A stretch of DNA of 64,000 nucleotides, from the NCBI GenBank assembly GCA_038503035.1, contig JAVSML010038996.1, positions 124,001 through 188,000 of the forward strand, read 5' to 3'. The stretch is from Crocodylus rhombifer (lineage: Eukaryota; Chordata; Crocodylia; Crocodylidae). Each line of letters begins with the position of its first letter. The stretch's first letter is position 1. The translations under genes and the position numbers were made by a program. The notes beneath the pieces are model-generated. The model searched no databases. It was given only the letters and a program-made list of their open reading frames with translations, and was not told where the DNA came from. Shown piece after piece: positions 11,340 to 23,428 of this stretch.

Positions 11340-12639
11340 GTGGTTTAACCTACTTAGGTTCCAAAGCGTTAATCCTATGGCACTTAAAGGATGAGAGTTT
11401 GAATCCCTTCTGCATTGGTTGGCCCAGGTTCAAAATTTACAGCTAATGTAATAATCTTCCAGTTGTGAATGAACTGGATTGGAAAGCCACAAGCAAGGTC
11501 ACACAAAGAGGTCAGTCTTGGTATCACCAGAGGATGTAACTACATCGGTTGTGAGAGATAAAGATGAAAGGAGAAGGGGGAAATGAAAAAAGGAGGGTGA
11601 CAGGCTTTTCCAGACCAAAAAACCCAAAATGAGTATGTGTGTCCAAACCTCTGGGACTTCATTTGCTGATTTAAGGCTCAGAAAATGAGTATGAAACCCT
11701 GCCAGCTCAGCAGAATTATCTAATATAGCAAGTCTTCACTGAGTACAAAGTCAGTCGTGGTGTGAGATGGGGGTTGGGGATTACAAACCTTTTCATTGCA
11801 TACACCTTGAGGCCAAAGGGAGTCTTTAAAATGGGTGCTGGATCAGACACTTAAAAGAATAAAGCTTGAGATCTGCTTCTGCAGCCTCTTAAAGTATCTC
11901 ATCCCTTCAACAAGGAGGGAGAGAAACCTCTGTGTAATGCTCCCTCCCCAGAGACTTTCTCCATGTATAATGCACTAACATGGTATATTTGGTATATCTC
12001 AGTGAACTCCACTGCTATATCTGGTATATCTCCAATGGATTTCATTGGAGTTACAGCAAGGATAAACTTGACCCAACTATTTCATTATAACATTGTAGAA
12101 TGCATGCCCTTAGGTTATGGTGATTAATATTTTGGTTGTTCCTGAGCAGTTTTGAGTATGTCTAGAGACCTCTAAATCTATTTTAAAAGTTCACATGATA
12201 AATATTACATGTGTCAGCTCTGTTTCTGACTGAAATTCAGGACCCCAGAGGTGAATGAGAAGCAATAATATTTTTTACAAAGCAATCAAATAACTGAAGG
12301 AGATGATTTATATACGTCTCTGAATTTCTGTAATTGTTTCTCCATTGGTCTTAGCTTTGGACTAAGTAAGTACAGGAGCTTATCCACAGTACAGAATGTA
12401 ATGCCAGAAAAAAAGATAGGCTGACCCAGCTGTGTCCAGATTTGGACCTAGATGCCTTCCATTAGATTTGGTTGGACTTTATTCTGAATATGGTCAGTAG
12501 CATGAATCCAGATTTGGTATCCCATCCAAAGAGGTAGAGATGAGTACCAGAGAGGTACAGATGAAAGCCAAGGACTTCAGAAAGCCTAGCCTAGGCACAA
12601 GTCTTTGTTCCACCACAGACTTCCTCATACAAGATCTGT
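11340..12639. other. Unclassified sequence with a weak tRNA-like SINE trace
   Basis: Near 11365-11410, a B-box-like GAGTTTGAATCCC follows an A-box-like word, suggesting an eroded tRNA-headed SINE. The rest shows no gene or clear repeat. Confidence 0.25.
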
Positions 12640-12970
12640 TTTGTTTTTGGAGGCACCTACATTTAGACATCCCAACACCTGATATCTAGGTGCCGTCATC
12701 GTGAAGTGTGACCCTATTTGACCAGGTTTCAGTGACCACAATCCCTATCCAGGCAATGGAGAAATTTGGGTGCCTTCAAAGAGATTCCAAGTTTAGGAGC
12801 CAACATGTTTTCTATAGAGAATAGGGAGAAGAAGGTGCCTCCCAAAAGTGCATTTTAAAGCAGAGTCACTGGTTAAAAATGAGAAACAGTCCTATCAACA
12901 TGGACTGGAATCCAGGTCTTCTCCCTCCCAGAGGAATGTCATAACCATTAGGCTACAGATTTGGGGTCCT
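12640..12970 (-). mobile_element. tRNA-derived SINE, minus strand
   Basis: On minus, 12893-12965 reads like a tRNA head: GTAGCCTAATGGTTATGACA (A-box region), then GGGAGGGAGAAGACC and a B-box-like TGGATTCC. Downstream on minus are GGTGCCTAAATGT-like words typical of sauropsid tRNA SINE bodies. It is old, and its borders are approximate. Confidence 0.5.
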
Positions 12971-13289
12971 TCTTGCTTTCTCCTTCTGACCCCAAGACTT
13001 TTTTATACCTGTCTTGTGATGTTGGCTTTCTCCCCACAAGTGAGAGATTTCATAGATTTCATAGACATTAGGGCTGGAAGGGACCTCGGAAGATCATCGA
13101 GTCCAGCCCCCCACTCAAAGGGCAGGAAGTTATCTGGGGTCATAGGATCCCAGCAAGATAAGCATCCAGTTTGCTCTTGAAGGTGTTCAATGTAGGTGCT
13201 TGAACCACCCCCGATAGCAGGCTGTTCCAGACCTTGGGGGCTCGGACAGTAAAGAAATTCTTGCTTATGTCCAGCCTGAAATGGTCTCA

Positions 13290-15840
13290 CAGTAGTTTAT
13301 GATCGTTCGACCTCGTCATCCCTTGGGGCACTCTGGTGAACAAACGTTCCCCCAGATACTGGTCGTCACCCTTGATAAACTTATAGGTGGCCATCAGATC
13401 ACCCCTGAGTCTGCACTTTTCCAAGCTAAAGAGCCTCATGGCTCTCAGCCTGTCATCGTAAGGTCTGTTTTCCTGACCTCTGATCATGCACGTGGCTCTC
13501 CTCTGGACTCTCTCAAGCTTCTCCACATCCTTTTTGAATTGTGGAGCCCAAAACTGGACGCAGTACTCCAGCTGCAGCCTCACCAAGGCTGAGTACAAGG
13601 GGAGAATGACATCCTGGGATTTGCTCGAGAACCATCTATAGATGCAAGCCAGCGTTTTGGTTGCTTTAGTAGCCTCAGCATCGCATTGCAGGCTCATGTT
13701 CATCTTGTGGTCAATGATAATCCCCAAGTCTCTTTCTTCCATAGAGCAGCCAGCGTAGCACTGCCAAGCCTATAAGGATGCTGCAGGTTTTTCTTCCCAA
13801 GGTGGAGAACCTTGCATTTTTCAGTGTTAAACACCATCAGGTTCTCATCCGCCCATTTGCTGAGCCTGTCCAGATCACCCTGGATCACCCACCTGTCTTC
13901 TGGTGTGGATGCTTTGCCCCAAATTTGGTGTCATTGGTGAACTTGGCCAGTCCACTCCTGACTCCAATGTCCACATCATTAATGAAGATGTTGAACAATA
14001 AGGGTCCAAGGACAGAGCCTTGGGGGACCCCATTGGTCACAGGACACCATGATGAGTGACTGCCATCAATTACAACCCTCTGGGTCCGACCACGGAGCCA
14101 GTTTCCCAGCCAGGCGATCATGGTGGACCCAAGGCCACAGTTGACCAGATCTGCCAAGAGGTGATCATGGGATCCCAGATTGAAGGCTTTTTTGAAGTCA
14201 AGGTATATGACATCAATATCTTCTCCCTTGTCCAGGTGATAGGTCACCTGGTCATAGAAGGAAATGAGATTGGTCAAGCAAGACCTACCCGCAACAAACT
14301 CATGCTGGCTATCCCTGAGTATGTTGGCATCGGCCAGTCCATTAAGGATGGCCAATTTAATAAACTTTTCTAAGATCTTCCCCAGGATAGGAGTCAGGCT
14401 GATGGGCCTATAGTTAGCCTGATCCACTTTCCTCCCTTTCTTGAAGATAGGCACCACATGGGCCTTCTTCCAGTCTTCATGCACTACACCAGAGCGCCAG
14501 TTTTCAAAGATCCATGCCAGGGGCTGGGCTATGATGCTCGCCAGCTCCTTGAGTACCCTGGGGCGTAGATTGTCAGGGCCGGCTGACTTGAAGGTATCCA
14601 GCTTCTCAAGATGTTCCTTCACGAGGTCAGCATTTATGGAGGGCAGGGGATCTCCCTCACCCGGCCCGCCCTGCCTGGTAGCAGGCATGGGCGTCCCATG
14701 GGACTGATGAAAGACCAACGCAAAGTACCCATTTAATAGGTTGGCTTTTTCCTGGGCATCAGTTGTCAGTTGCCCCATCTGGTTCAGCAGGGGTCCAATG
14801 TTGCCCTTGCTTTTTCTCCAGCTCCCCACTTATCTGAAAAAGGACTTTTTATTGTCCTTGATGCTTGAAGCTAGTTGGAGTTCAGTTGCAGCCTTGACTT
14901 TCCTGGTTTGCTCCCTGTAGGACCGGACCAGCGCAGAATAATCCTCCTTGGAGGTGAATCCCGTCCTCCATCCTTTGTCGGCTTTCCTTTTTAGCCGCAG
15001 GAGGTCCGCTAGATCCCTGGAGAGCCAGGGGGGCTGCTGTGCCCTCTTTCTGCCTTTCCTCTGAGATGGAATAGACTTAGCTTGTGCATTGAGGATCGCT
15101 ACCTTGAGGAGCAACCACTCTTCTTGAACGCCCCACTCCCAGGGGTCATGGTCCCTTAGGGCCTGCCTGACAAGCCTCCTGAGCTTGACAAAGTCGGCTT
15201 TTGTGAAGTCGAGGACTTCCGTGTTGCTGACTAACTTGCCAGCTTTACGGCGGATGGTGAAGGTGATCAGCTCATGGTCGCTGTCACCCAGCTTCCCATC
15301 GATCACTAGGTTGCTGATTAGGTCATCCTCTCTAGCCAGTACCAGGTCAAGCAGTGCTTTGCCTCTTGTTGGCCCATAGACTTCTTGAGTCAGGTAGAGG
15401 TCATCCACACATGAGAGGAAACTTTGTGACCGCTCAGATTTTGCTGATTGATCCTCCCACGAGATGTCCGGGTAATTGAAGTCACCCATGACAACCATGG
15501 TCCTGGAGCATGTGGCCTCAGCCAGTTCCTGGGTGAACTCTTGGTTAAGTTCAGGACTTTGGGTGGGAGGTCTGTAGTAGACTCCCACTGTTGTGTCCCC
15601 TGTGCCTTGTTCCCCACAGATTTTAATCCAGAGGGTCTCCAGTCATCCACCCTGGTCACCAATATCAGCTTGTAGGGCCATGTAGCTTTCCTTAACATAG
15701 AGAGTTATATCCCCACCCATTTTATCTACATGATCCCTCCTGTACAGGGTATAGCCATCTATACCCGAGGTCCAGTCATGGGTGGAGTCCCACCAGGTCT
15801 CTGTTATCCCTGTGACATTATAATTATTTGCACTGAGCAG
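13290..15840 (-). pseudogene. CR1 ORF2 (endonuclease plus reverse transcriptase), broken
   Basis: The endonuclease starts near 15840 (NAR, then EELILLL) with ITETWWD at about 15770-15790, GDFN at 15475-15486 and GDSDH at 15274-15288. It is followed by a basic linker ending NKKSFFR. A single TAA at 14830-14832 interrupts an otherwise continuous frame from 15588 to 13885, where CR1 proteins usually have tyrosine. The reverse transcriptase shows NYRPISLTPILGK, VIYLDFKKAF and GVPQGSVLGPLLFN. Its catalytic FADD is changed to FTND (codons 13930-13941), which replaces the first aspartate with asparagine. Frameshifts near 13885 and 13740 break the C-terminal part. Neither activity could be encoded now. 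Confidence 0.9.
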
Positions 15841-16019
15841 GAGGATGAGCTCCTCCTGCTTATTCCCCTACCTCCTGGCATTAGTGTACAGGCAGGCAAG
15901 TGTCCCCTTGGGGGGCTCTTGCCTTGCCCACAGATTGTACCTGGGCTGGGGCAAGGGTGGGCTCCCTTAAGTGCCTTGGCCTGCTGGCTTTGCAAGGGTT
16001 GCTTAGTGGGCCAGCAGTG

Positions 16020-16160
16020 TTGGTAGTCCCCCTGTCTCCCAACAGGCTTAGTTTAAAGCCCAGTGGAGCGGGTCAGCCAGTCTGGCTGAGAAGAGCCTTC
16101 TCCCCAGGGGAGAGAGGTGGAGGCCATCTCTTCCCAGCAGCTCGCTGCCTCTCTTGCCAG
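16020..16160 (-). pseudogene. CR1 ORF1 C-terminal remnant
   Basis: Minus-strand translation gives a GRDGLHLSPLGRRLFSARL segment ending ALN and a stop near 16055. This matches the end of the CR1 ORF1 SGNH-type domain, and a related ending occurs in the copy near 4230-4310. Only the C-terminus is identifiable. Confidence 0.6.
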
Positions 16161-16674
16161 AGTGGGCTGTGGTCATGGAAGCCAAAGCCTTCCTGATGAC
16201 ACCAGCACTGCAGTTTTTTGTTGACTATGTGGATCCTCCTCTCCCTCCTCAGCCCATAGCCCGAGATGTGGGACTGGCCTGTCTCTTAGGATTAGAAAGC
16301 CTACAGCACAGGTCTTCTACTTCCTGGGCAAGTGTTCTTGCAGCTGGGCTCATTCTTGAGCTGAATTCTATGCTGTCAATGTGAGTTAGGCATAGGCCAA
16401 GCCCACCCATGGGATTCAAACCTACTAGAATTTTTAGCAATCTCACAAGCCTCAGACTGGATTGTGGTGGACTTTACACAGGAATTAGGTCTGAGAGAAA
16501 TCAAAATGGATTGCTTTTGTGCATGCCCAGAAACCAAAGTATAGGCATCTAGGGAAATTTTTAGCCCAAAACGGAGGCACCACTCAAACTTAGGCTCTGT
16601 CCAAGGTATGTGGGACAAGGCCAAACTATGTTGCTCTTGGGTATTTGGGATCTAAATCACATTCATGCATCTCT

Positions 16675-16928
16675 GGGCATCTTTATTCATGCTCTGAGGG
16701 TGGAGGGGGGCACTTTAATTAAAGCACCCCACTGTTTGGTTTATTCAGTGCCCAATACTTCAAGATGGAGGTGAGGTGCTTTAATTAAAGCTCATTCAAT
16801 GAGCTTTAGTAAAAGTGCCCCCACTGCCATTTTGAAGCATGGGGATGCTGAATACATGAGATGCCAAGGCTGCTGGAGCATGTTAATTAGCTAATTTGTA
16901 ATTATATCACATTAGAGCAGACATCTCT
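16675..16928 (+). mobile_element. Foldback MITE, copy 1
   Basis: The left end GGGCATCTTTATTCATGCTC matches the ends of the copies at 30306 and 53409. A central hairpin (about 16741-16855) pairs TTCAGTGCCC...GCTTTAATTAAAGCTCATT with AATGAGCTTTAG...GGGGATGCTGAA. The right end is eroded. The terminal pattern resembles Harbinger-like elements in this window. Confidence 0.6.
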
Positions 16929-18264
16929 GAAACCAACTGGATCTGGCTCTGGGTATCTCTGCACTTCAGTGAGATTGCAGTAATAGGATTTCCGTATTTC
17001 CCAGAGGTGTTAAAAGGTTAATTACATTAAAGAATGCATTTATCCCTTCAGATACTTCTGATGCATAAATCCCAGAGCTTGTTAGTCTAGTTGAAAATTT
17101 TATTTAATGACTGTGCCATCTCACCTATCAGATCCTCCTCATAAATGTATTTCAATACATTTGTAAAGCAGGGAAACCTGTTCTGCGTGTAGCTCTTGGG
17201 AAATATAATGTTTATGTTGAAAATCTTCATTTCTTTCCAACTCCGTTTTCTGTGTAGCATATTTCCCTTTTTTAAAAACTGTGAAGACTATGCTTTTGAC
17301 CCTAAGCCTATGAAAGTCAACATAGGTATTTTAATTTTGTATCTGGTCCTAAGCATAAGGGAGTCAATTCATTAAGCACAAACAAGTGAGTTTCTTCTCA
17401 TAGGCCAAATTCTGCTCAGCAGCAATGGCTGCTTGGTGCAAAAGGAAAGGAAAAGATAGATGGAATTCAAATGTATGGAAAATGCCAAGAAAGCAAGGAG
17501 AGCAAGAAATAACAGACCCTTTTAGGAGCCCTGGAAAAATTCAGCATCACCAACATTTTGGTTGGCAAAGGAACTGGAGGTAATTAGTGGTCAAGGAGTT
17601 AAATATATTTCACTGAACATTAAAAGGTGAACCTAGCACTGCCACAGTGTTAGTGTTATATTTTGCTGCCATCAGCCTTGGTCCAATGGTCACTGTAATC
17701 AGAAGAAGTCAGATTTTTCAGCAGAGCTTATCTTCCATTTAAACACTGTAATAAATAGCCAAATTTCAAAAAGAGAGTTCAGCAAGTCACATGTTGGACT
17801 CTTGTAAATCTGGCCAAAAGCAGCATGATGGGAACTGCTGCATGTTGAGCATCTGGTTCCATTTGAAATGATGAGCACTTAAAAATTGGCCTTGAGGTTT
17901 TTTTTTGAGAAAGGGACCAATGGTACTAACATACCACCTGGGCAATTACAAAATCCCTATTGAAGTGAAGAGGAATTTTTAGTACACAAGGATATTGGGA
18001 ACAGGCCTATATATCCCTTCAACACTAACAAGTGCAACTATGTAAAAACCTCCCTGCAAAATATATAACCAAATGGTAATCTTTTCTTCTTTAATTGTCA
18101 GCATTACTTACTGACCATCAGAAAAAGGCACAACCTATTCTCACTATCCACACTCACAAAAATAAAACTGCTACTATGCTGTGTATGTTCATCTTTCACT
18201 ATAAGAAGGTGAAAATATGTAAGAGGGGAAACAGAGATGCTGGGAGTCAGAAAGTACATTAGTG
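16929..18264. other. Unclassified sequence
   Basis: No gene, RNA or clear repeat was recognised. Confidence 0.3.
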
Positions 18265-18340
18265 GCAGACAGGAATGGAATATAGGCCTTCTCATGCTCA
18301 GGCCAGGAAACATTCCATTAGACAACACTGCCCCTTTATA
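18265..18340 (-). mobile_element. tRNA-like SINE head, minus strand
   Basis: Minus reads GGGGCAGTGTTGTCTAATGG (A-box region), then GAGAAGGCCTATATTCC, a B-box-like end. The body beyond the head is not clear. Confidence 0.4.
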
Positions 18341-18769
18341 TGCTTTCCCACTCTAGCTGGTCTGCTGACTAGTTAATCACTAGGGGTGGGAGAGTTCACT
18401 ACTTATTTTGTTTTAATAACAATACTGGATCACATATTTCTGTTTAAGAATAAAACACACTGTCTCAGAACTCATGCTAGGCCTCTACTAGCTCTAACTA
18501 TGCTTAGAGAATAGAAAGGGACATGCAGAGTGTCCAAAATTCTTTGGAACCGCTCCATATGCTACATGGCCTCACATGAAACTGACATTTCTTAAGGTTC
18601 TTAAATAGCTCTAACAAGGTTTAGTATGAGACCTTATAGTAAAGGACATACCATAATAAGGTAGAAGGAGAAAAAGCAAAAACAAAGGAGTATGTAAGAG
18701 GAACAAAGAAATGGTAGCTGAAGACAGCAGTGTTACCAATTCACCATTTCAATCTGATACTGTAATTTA
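18341..18769. other. Unclassified sequence
   Basis: Nothing was recognised. Confidence 0.3.
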
Positions 18770-19440
18770 CATAGTGACCTGTCTATTAACCCTGCATCAC
18801 TCTCGCTGTAGCAGCAGCAATTCGGGCCGAGCTGAATAACCTCTGTCATTGTCTTGGCCTGCCATGAGGTTTCTCAGCTCAATGCCACACTTGAATGACA
18901 CTCTGTCATTATGCTATATTTAGGTAATGAAAGGTGTAATTAGCTTTGTTCTGCTGCAAGCCGATCTGGCCTTGTGCGCATTATAAAAGGTAATAAAATA
19001 GGTGCACGGATATAAAAACCTGAATAAGCATATTATTCGGTGTAATTTTGCGAGCCAAAACCTGATGAAAGACCTGGGGTTAGGAAGCCTCAGCTGCTTC
19101 AATAGTCAGCGAGACTTGTCATTACACGCCATGCAAGAAGAGCCCAACAGAGGTATGTCAAGGTATCAACACAGCCCATATTTAATCAGTCCCCTGCTAC
19201 AGCAGCTTTTGTATAATTGATGGCATTTTGTGATGATTGCTTTTCTATTACAGGACTGTATCCTTTCTCTTTTGGAGGATACTGTAAGAGGCGAGGTTTT
19301 ATGGGATTGTCAGTAACCTTTGAGAGCTGGCATTATCCAAGGCCCGCAGCCTTTGTGGAGCTGTCATCTCATCAATAATTGTTCTGTCCCACCTTTGTTG
19401 CAGACTTTGGCCATCTGGTTGTCACACCCCATCAAGTCTC
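18770..19440. promoter_or_regulatory. Candidate conserved non-coding element / enhancer
   Basis: This unique stretch retains scattered CpGs and many transcription-factor-like words. Examples are GTAATTAGC adjoining TTTGTTC at 18936-18951 (homeodomain and SOX type), GCAATTCGGGCCGAGC, TGAATAAGCATATTATTCGG, TTAATCAGTCCC, TTTGTATAATTGATGG and CATCAATAATTG. No open frame looks protein-like and no repeat is visible. This fits a deeply conserved enhancer near a developmental gene, but conservation was not tested. Confidence 0.35.
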
Positions 19441-20513
19441 TGTCAGAATGAATGCAACTGATAACATAAAGGTCCTGACAGGAGAGATATGGAAGCAGAA
19501 TCTCCCAGTGCCAAATGCATTGGTTCCTGGGGCATCACATGTTTTCTCAGCATGAGTAATCCTAGCTGAGGAAAGAGGCTGTGTGGCACTTGTGCTGAAG
19601 ATCAGTATGTTTGACCCAGAACACGGGCCAGAACTGCTGCTGAGGCGAGTCAGCATAACTATTCTGAGGCTGGTAGATCTATGCCCATTTATACTCACTT
19701 TATTTCTGGCATTTAGAAAATCCCACCCATTCCTTTAGTCAGTATTTGCTTGAAAGGAACCATCAGGAACCATCAGATGCAGGGAATCCTAAAAGGCTCT
19801 AACATCCCTGTTCGATCAATGTCTGGGGGTGATAAGATCTGTGATTCTGTGAGAGCAAGGTATGTAGAAGAGCAAATACAGTAGCGACTGGGCCAGGAGT
19901 TAATTTAATGCAAACATGTATATACCCTAAACACCTTTTCATCAGGTTTCCTCCATGTAGGAAGACTTGTCCTCTCACTTCCTATGGAGAGGGAAGCAGT
20001 TCAGGCTAAATTGATTTGGTGCTATGTCATATCAGCACCCCTCTTTTTCTCCCCAGTTTGTGAACCTGAGAAAGGGGCTCACCTTCTCTGCAGCCAGGCT
20101 GCCCTAAAAGGTTCATTGTGTTCCACGGAGAATGGAATGCTCTGGTCAACTTCTCAACTAACTAGAGAAAAGGCAGGCCCTATATCACCTTTATACGCAC
20201 ACTCATTCAGAAAGGGATGAGCTTTCCTAGGATGCTCTGTAGGATGCTACAAATTCTTTTGAATTCAGGTTTGCTTGACTCCCGAATAACATGGGTAACC
20301 AGCTCTCTTTATTCAGAGAGAGAGAGAAAAAGATTCCCTCTTCACTCCCCACACTTTACTTAAACCGGGGAACTTTTCATGACCTTGATAAGGAAAATGG
20401 CTTGGGACCAAAACATGATGTGCCTTAGGCTCCAACAAGAGGGATATATCCATCTGGGCTACAGAAGGTCTAAAGCTGAGGAAGACACCTCTGTTTCAAA
20501 GAGCCTTGTAGAT
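19441..20513. other. Unclassified sequence with a short GA run
   Basis: No gene was recognised. A short GAGAGAGAGAGA run lies near 20316-20328. Confidence 0.3.
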
Positions 20514-20884
20514 TGGTGGTTACCAAACTTACAGGGCTGGTCTGTGGTCTAGATACAGTTCATGAGCCCAATCCAGCCTGTGCAGAGCCAGGACCTGATC
20601 TGACATTTGTTGGATTTGGCCCCAGTCCTAGGTGCCAGCAGTCCCAGCCCAAGCTAGGGCTCTAGTCCCATGCACACTGGATGAGGCCTGCCACTCCAGC
20701 CCCAGCTGCAGCCCCACCAGAACTGGATTGGGCTTGTAGCCCCAGCCCTGAGTACGCTAGCCTGGTCCCATGCATGGGGCTATGTCAGGCGGCCTGTGAG
20801 GCTAGGAAATTTGGCAATGGGGAACCAGCAGTAGTGTTGGTTGCCACTGCATCTCCACTGCCAAATGTGTGGACCCCAGTGCTG

Positions 20885-21017
20885 CCAACTCACATGATTT
20901 TTGGCATTGTCCTTCAAGTCTACCCTTTGGGAACATGAAAAACTTTACACACACACACACACATACACACGCTAAGTTTTTCACTTGAAGAACAATGCCA
21001 AAAATCATGAGCGTTGG
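20885..21017. repeat. Long hairpin with a CA-repeat loop
   Basis: The arms at 20885-20918 and 20984-21017 share CATGATTTTTGGCATTG in inverted orientation and differ at about three positions over 34 bp. An inner pair, GAAAAACTT and AAGTTTTTC, extends the stem. It lies inside the hAT-like element. Confidence 0.75.
20946..20970. repeat. (CA)n microsatellite
   Basis: About 11 CA units, interrupted by one T, form the loop of the surrounding hairpin. Confidence 0.9.
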
Positions 21018-21092
21018 TAATAGGATACTTGTAGAGCTCTATGAGCTGGACCTGGCATGCAGGCCAGGGGTTGGACAACCCCACTGTAGGTA

Positions 21093-22369
21093 ATTACTTG
21101 AAAATGATTTTACATGAGTCCTACAAGCTCCCTTCAACCCCCTTTATGTGTAGAGATCAGAAAGTGCTGAACGACTGCTGTCAAAATGTCATCTCAGACT
21201 TCAGTGGGTCTATGAAGTCTTAAGCCAAAATGAAAAAAGTTTCATCTACCTGCAGCAGGGCCAAGACTTGAAACTAAAACATCCTGTTGTGCTAAAGTGC
21301 TAAGGCATTGCTTTAAAACTGAATTCATCTGATTAACCTATGGAAATGCAAATACATGCACATTCATGTGTTTGTGCAAATGATAGATTATAATAAGTGT
21401 TTGGATGATGCTGGGGAAGGAGGGAGTATCTGGGTCTCCCTTTTATTTTGCATTTATCTTGCTAAGGGCCACAGAAAAAAAAAGTGCTTAACTGTACGGG
21501 GTTACAACCCCATACATTAAAGTTCTGTTTGTATGGGGTTGCATCTTTGCTGCATGTTGCTTTCCACATTAAGGTAAAAACCACAGTGTTCTGCCTCCAC
21601 TATGATTTTGCATCAAAGGAAGTGGCCAGCTCCAGTCAGCTCACTTGAAGTAACAGCACATCTTTAGGAAATTTTATCACAGCCTGGGTAATTGGGAATC
21701 TGAAATAGAAAACCTTGATAATGGAAAGAGCTAGACATTCCTGAATGTATACAAATGAGAGTGCTTAAAGTAACATATCAAACTGAAGTCCCTTTTTTTC
21801 TTTTCTGGGGACTATTAATGTATAAATTAACAGATGGCATTTTTTCTATCCTTCTTGTTCTCACTATAACATTTTGAGAAAATGAACTGTGTGGAATGCA
21901 GATGAGGCAGGAAAGTCATTTTATATGGAGTGATAGAGTGTTTCTGGATGAAAAATGCTGTATCCAAACGTCCATACTATTAATCTGCACTTGCTTTTTA
22001 CACATATGAAGTGATAAAAATATACTAGAAACAGAACAATCCTTGTCTAGAGAATACTGAAGTGAATGAAGAAATTGCTAATGCCACCATCTGCTGGAAA
22101 TGAACATGAATTTGTATAGCTTTGCTCACAGAAATTAGAGTGATTATTCTATTAATTTTAATGATTGAGTTTGTCATTTTGGATGAACCTTTAAGCACAG
22201 CAAATTTATAAAATACTGGCAAAGGTTTAGGTTTTGAAGAGATAGCCCTAAGACTTTTGTACTCCTCAGTCATACACATACTCTATAAATATTTTCTTTC
22301 CTTTTAGCCATTGTGGTAGTGGTGTTGTCATTGTCAATCTCATTGTTTATGTGGTTCACCAGATGTACT
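21093..22369. other. Unclassified sequence
   Basis: No gene or clear repeat was recognised. Confidence 0.3.
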
Positions 22370-22627
22370 GGCCCAGACGTGTCTACACAGGACACAATGT
22401 CACCATAGTGACAAAATATGTCACCATAGCTCATCACTATGATGACACAGCATCACCGGGCACTAACCATGATATCACTGCTACTGCTCAGTAGCAATGA
22501 GCTACTACACTGTAGCTCAGTGCTTCTGCACAGTAGGGTTGGAAATGACCCGTGTGCTGCTGGGACTGCACGGTACTGGAGCATTACTAAATGACTGCAC
22601 ACTATGGGGCTCATGTGTAGATGTGCC
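22370..22627. mobile_element. Harbinger-like MITE, copy A
   Basis: The left end contains ACGTGTCTACACAGG and the reverse complement of the right end reads GGGCACATCTACACATGAG. The interior has internal inverted words (CACCATAGTGAC, TCACCATAGC, ATCACTATGATG). A related interior (GGGCACTAACCATGAT...CAGTAGCAA) recurs at 25209-25390. No target duplication was identified. Confidence 0.45.
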
Positions 22628-22780
22628 CATCCATGTACAGAACATGGTGGGCAATTAACAGCTAAGTCATACTGCTTACTTAAAAAGAATAACTTTGCAG
22701 GTAATCCTTGCCATCCATAGAAACACAAGGTTTTGAATGACAGACCTTAAAGACTATTCAATCCCACTGCATTTTGACCT
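22628..22780. other. Unclassified short interval
   Basis: No gene was recognised. A weak CR1-like look near 22720-22770 was not convincing. Confidence 0.3.
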
Positions 22781-22884
22781 GATTCAGATAAACATTTAAG
22801 TCTATGCTGTATTTAAGATTAATAAGGATGGATTTAAGCACATATTCAAATTCATCCCAGAAACTGGGGCCTTGGTCACGGTTA
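22781..22884 (+). repeat. Interspersed repeat, copy a (TTTAAGCACATATTC type)
   Basis: It shares GGATGGATTTAAGCACATAT and both flanks with 23429-23530 over about 100 bp, so one family is present twice within 650 bp. Family not named. Confidence 0.55.
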
Positions 22885-22942
22885 GACTTTAAAGTGCTGC
22901 CCTGGCCTGCTTTCTGCCTGACTTCAGACTAACACAGCTAAC
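22881..22942 (+). repeat. Interspersed repeat R1 (ACTTCAGACTAACA type)
   Basis: It reads GTTAGACTTTAAAGTGCTGC, then CTTTCTGCCTGACTTCAGAC and TAACACAGCTAAC. Related copies occur at 43588-43650 and, inverted, at 27357-27400. The pattern is widespread in reptile genomes as remembered; its family is not assigned here. Confidence 0.5.
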
Positions 22943-23428
22943 AGTCTCACTCTAACATTTTCAATGAGATGGATGAGTCCCTCAGTGTATACTGTTTCTA
23001 AAACATTCACAATTGGCATTTATAAATCCATTCCCAGACAGCATAACTGGTACTATGCTTTCTTTCCACAAGTTTTTCAAACATGAGTAAACAGAGCAGA
23101 AGAATATGACATACAATAAAAATTACGTTGCAAATTCAGGTAGAAATGTATTTAAATAATTCTCCACAGCGGTAAAATGTTGCATTTCTCTTCACAGATC
23201 CCATTTTTCATAGAAACAGGAATATTTTTATGTGCAAGTACAAAATGGTAATTTTTCCACAGGTGGTAGTCTTTTACAGAAAGATTTTCAATGGGGTATG
23301 TATGGAAATTGAAGTCCTAGGCATGTAAATATTAAAGATGTCAGGAATAGGATATGGTTCCAGGAGGGTTTCTAAGATATTTAAACAAAAACAAGCAGTA
23401 AAATGCAGTCCCATTGCTTTTAGGCTTG
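22943..23428. other. Unclassified sequence
   Basis: No gene or repeat was recognised. Confidence 0.3.

Larger units (their letters stand above)
13045..16370 (-). mobile_element. CR1 LINE, minus strand, near-complete ORF2
   Basis: The 3' end carries tandem ATTTCATAG words followed by GGGCTGGAAGGGACCTCGG and CCAGCCCC. On minus the order is the end of ORF1 (DGLHLSPLGRR near 16095-16125), endonuclease, reverse transcriptase and 3' UTR. At about 3.3 kb it is the longest CR1 in the window. A coiled-coil-like stretch of ORF1 may continue to about 16440, but the 5' boundary is uncertain. It differs from the copy at 1776-4330 in keeping the whole endonuclease region. Confidence 0.9.
20514..21084. mobile_element. 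Possible hAT-like non-autonomous element
   Basis: The left end GGTGGTTACCAAAC and the reverse complement of the right end GTGGGGTTGTCCAACCC resemble hAT-type ends. The flanks TGTAGATT (20507-20514) and TGTAGGTA (21085-21092) match at 6 of 8 positions, close to an 8-bp hAT target duplication. The interior is GC-rich and has no transposase. The edges are uncertain. Confidence 0.4.

Noticed and set aside
22720..22780. CR1-like 3' end
   Set aside because: CCATAGAAACACAAGG and AGACTATTCAATCCCACTGC are suggestive, but the conserved GGAAGGGACC block is absent.
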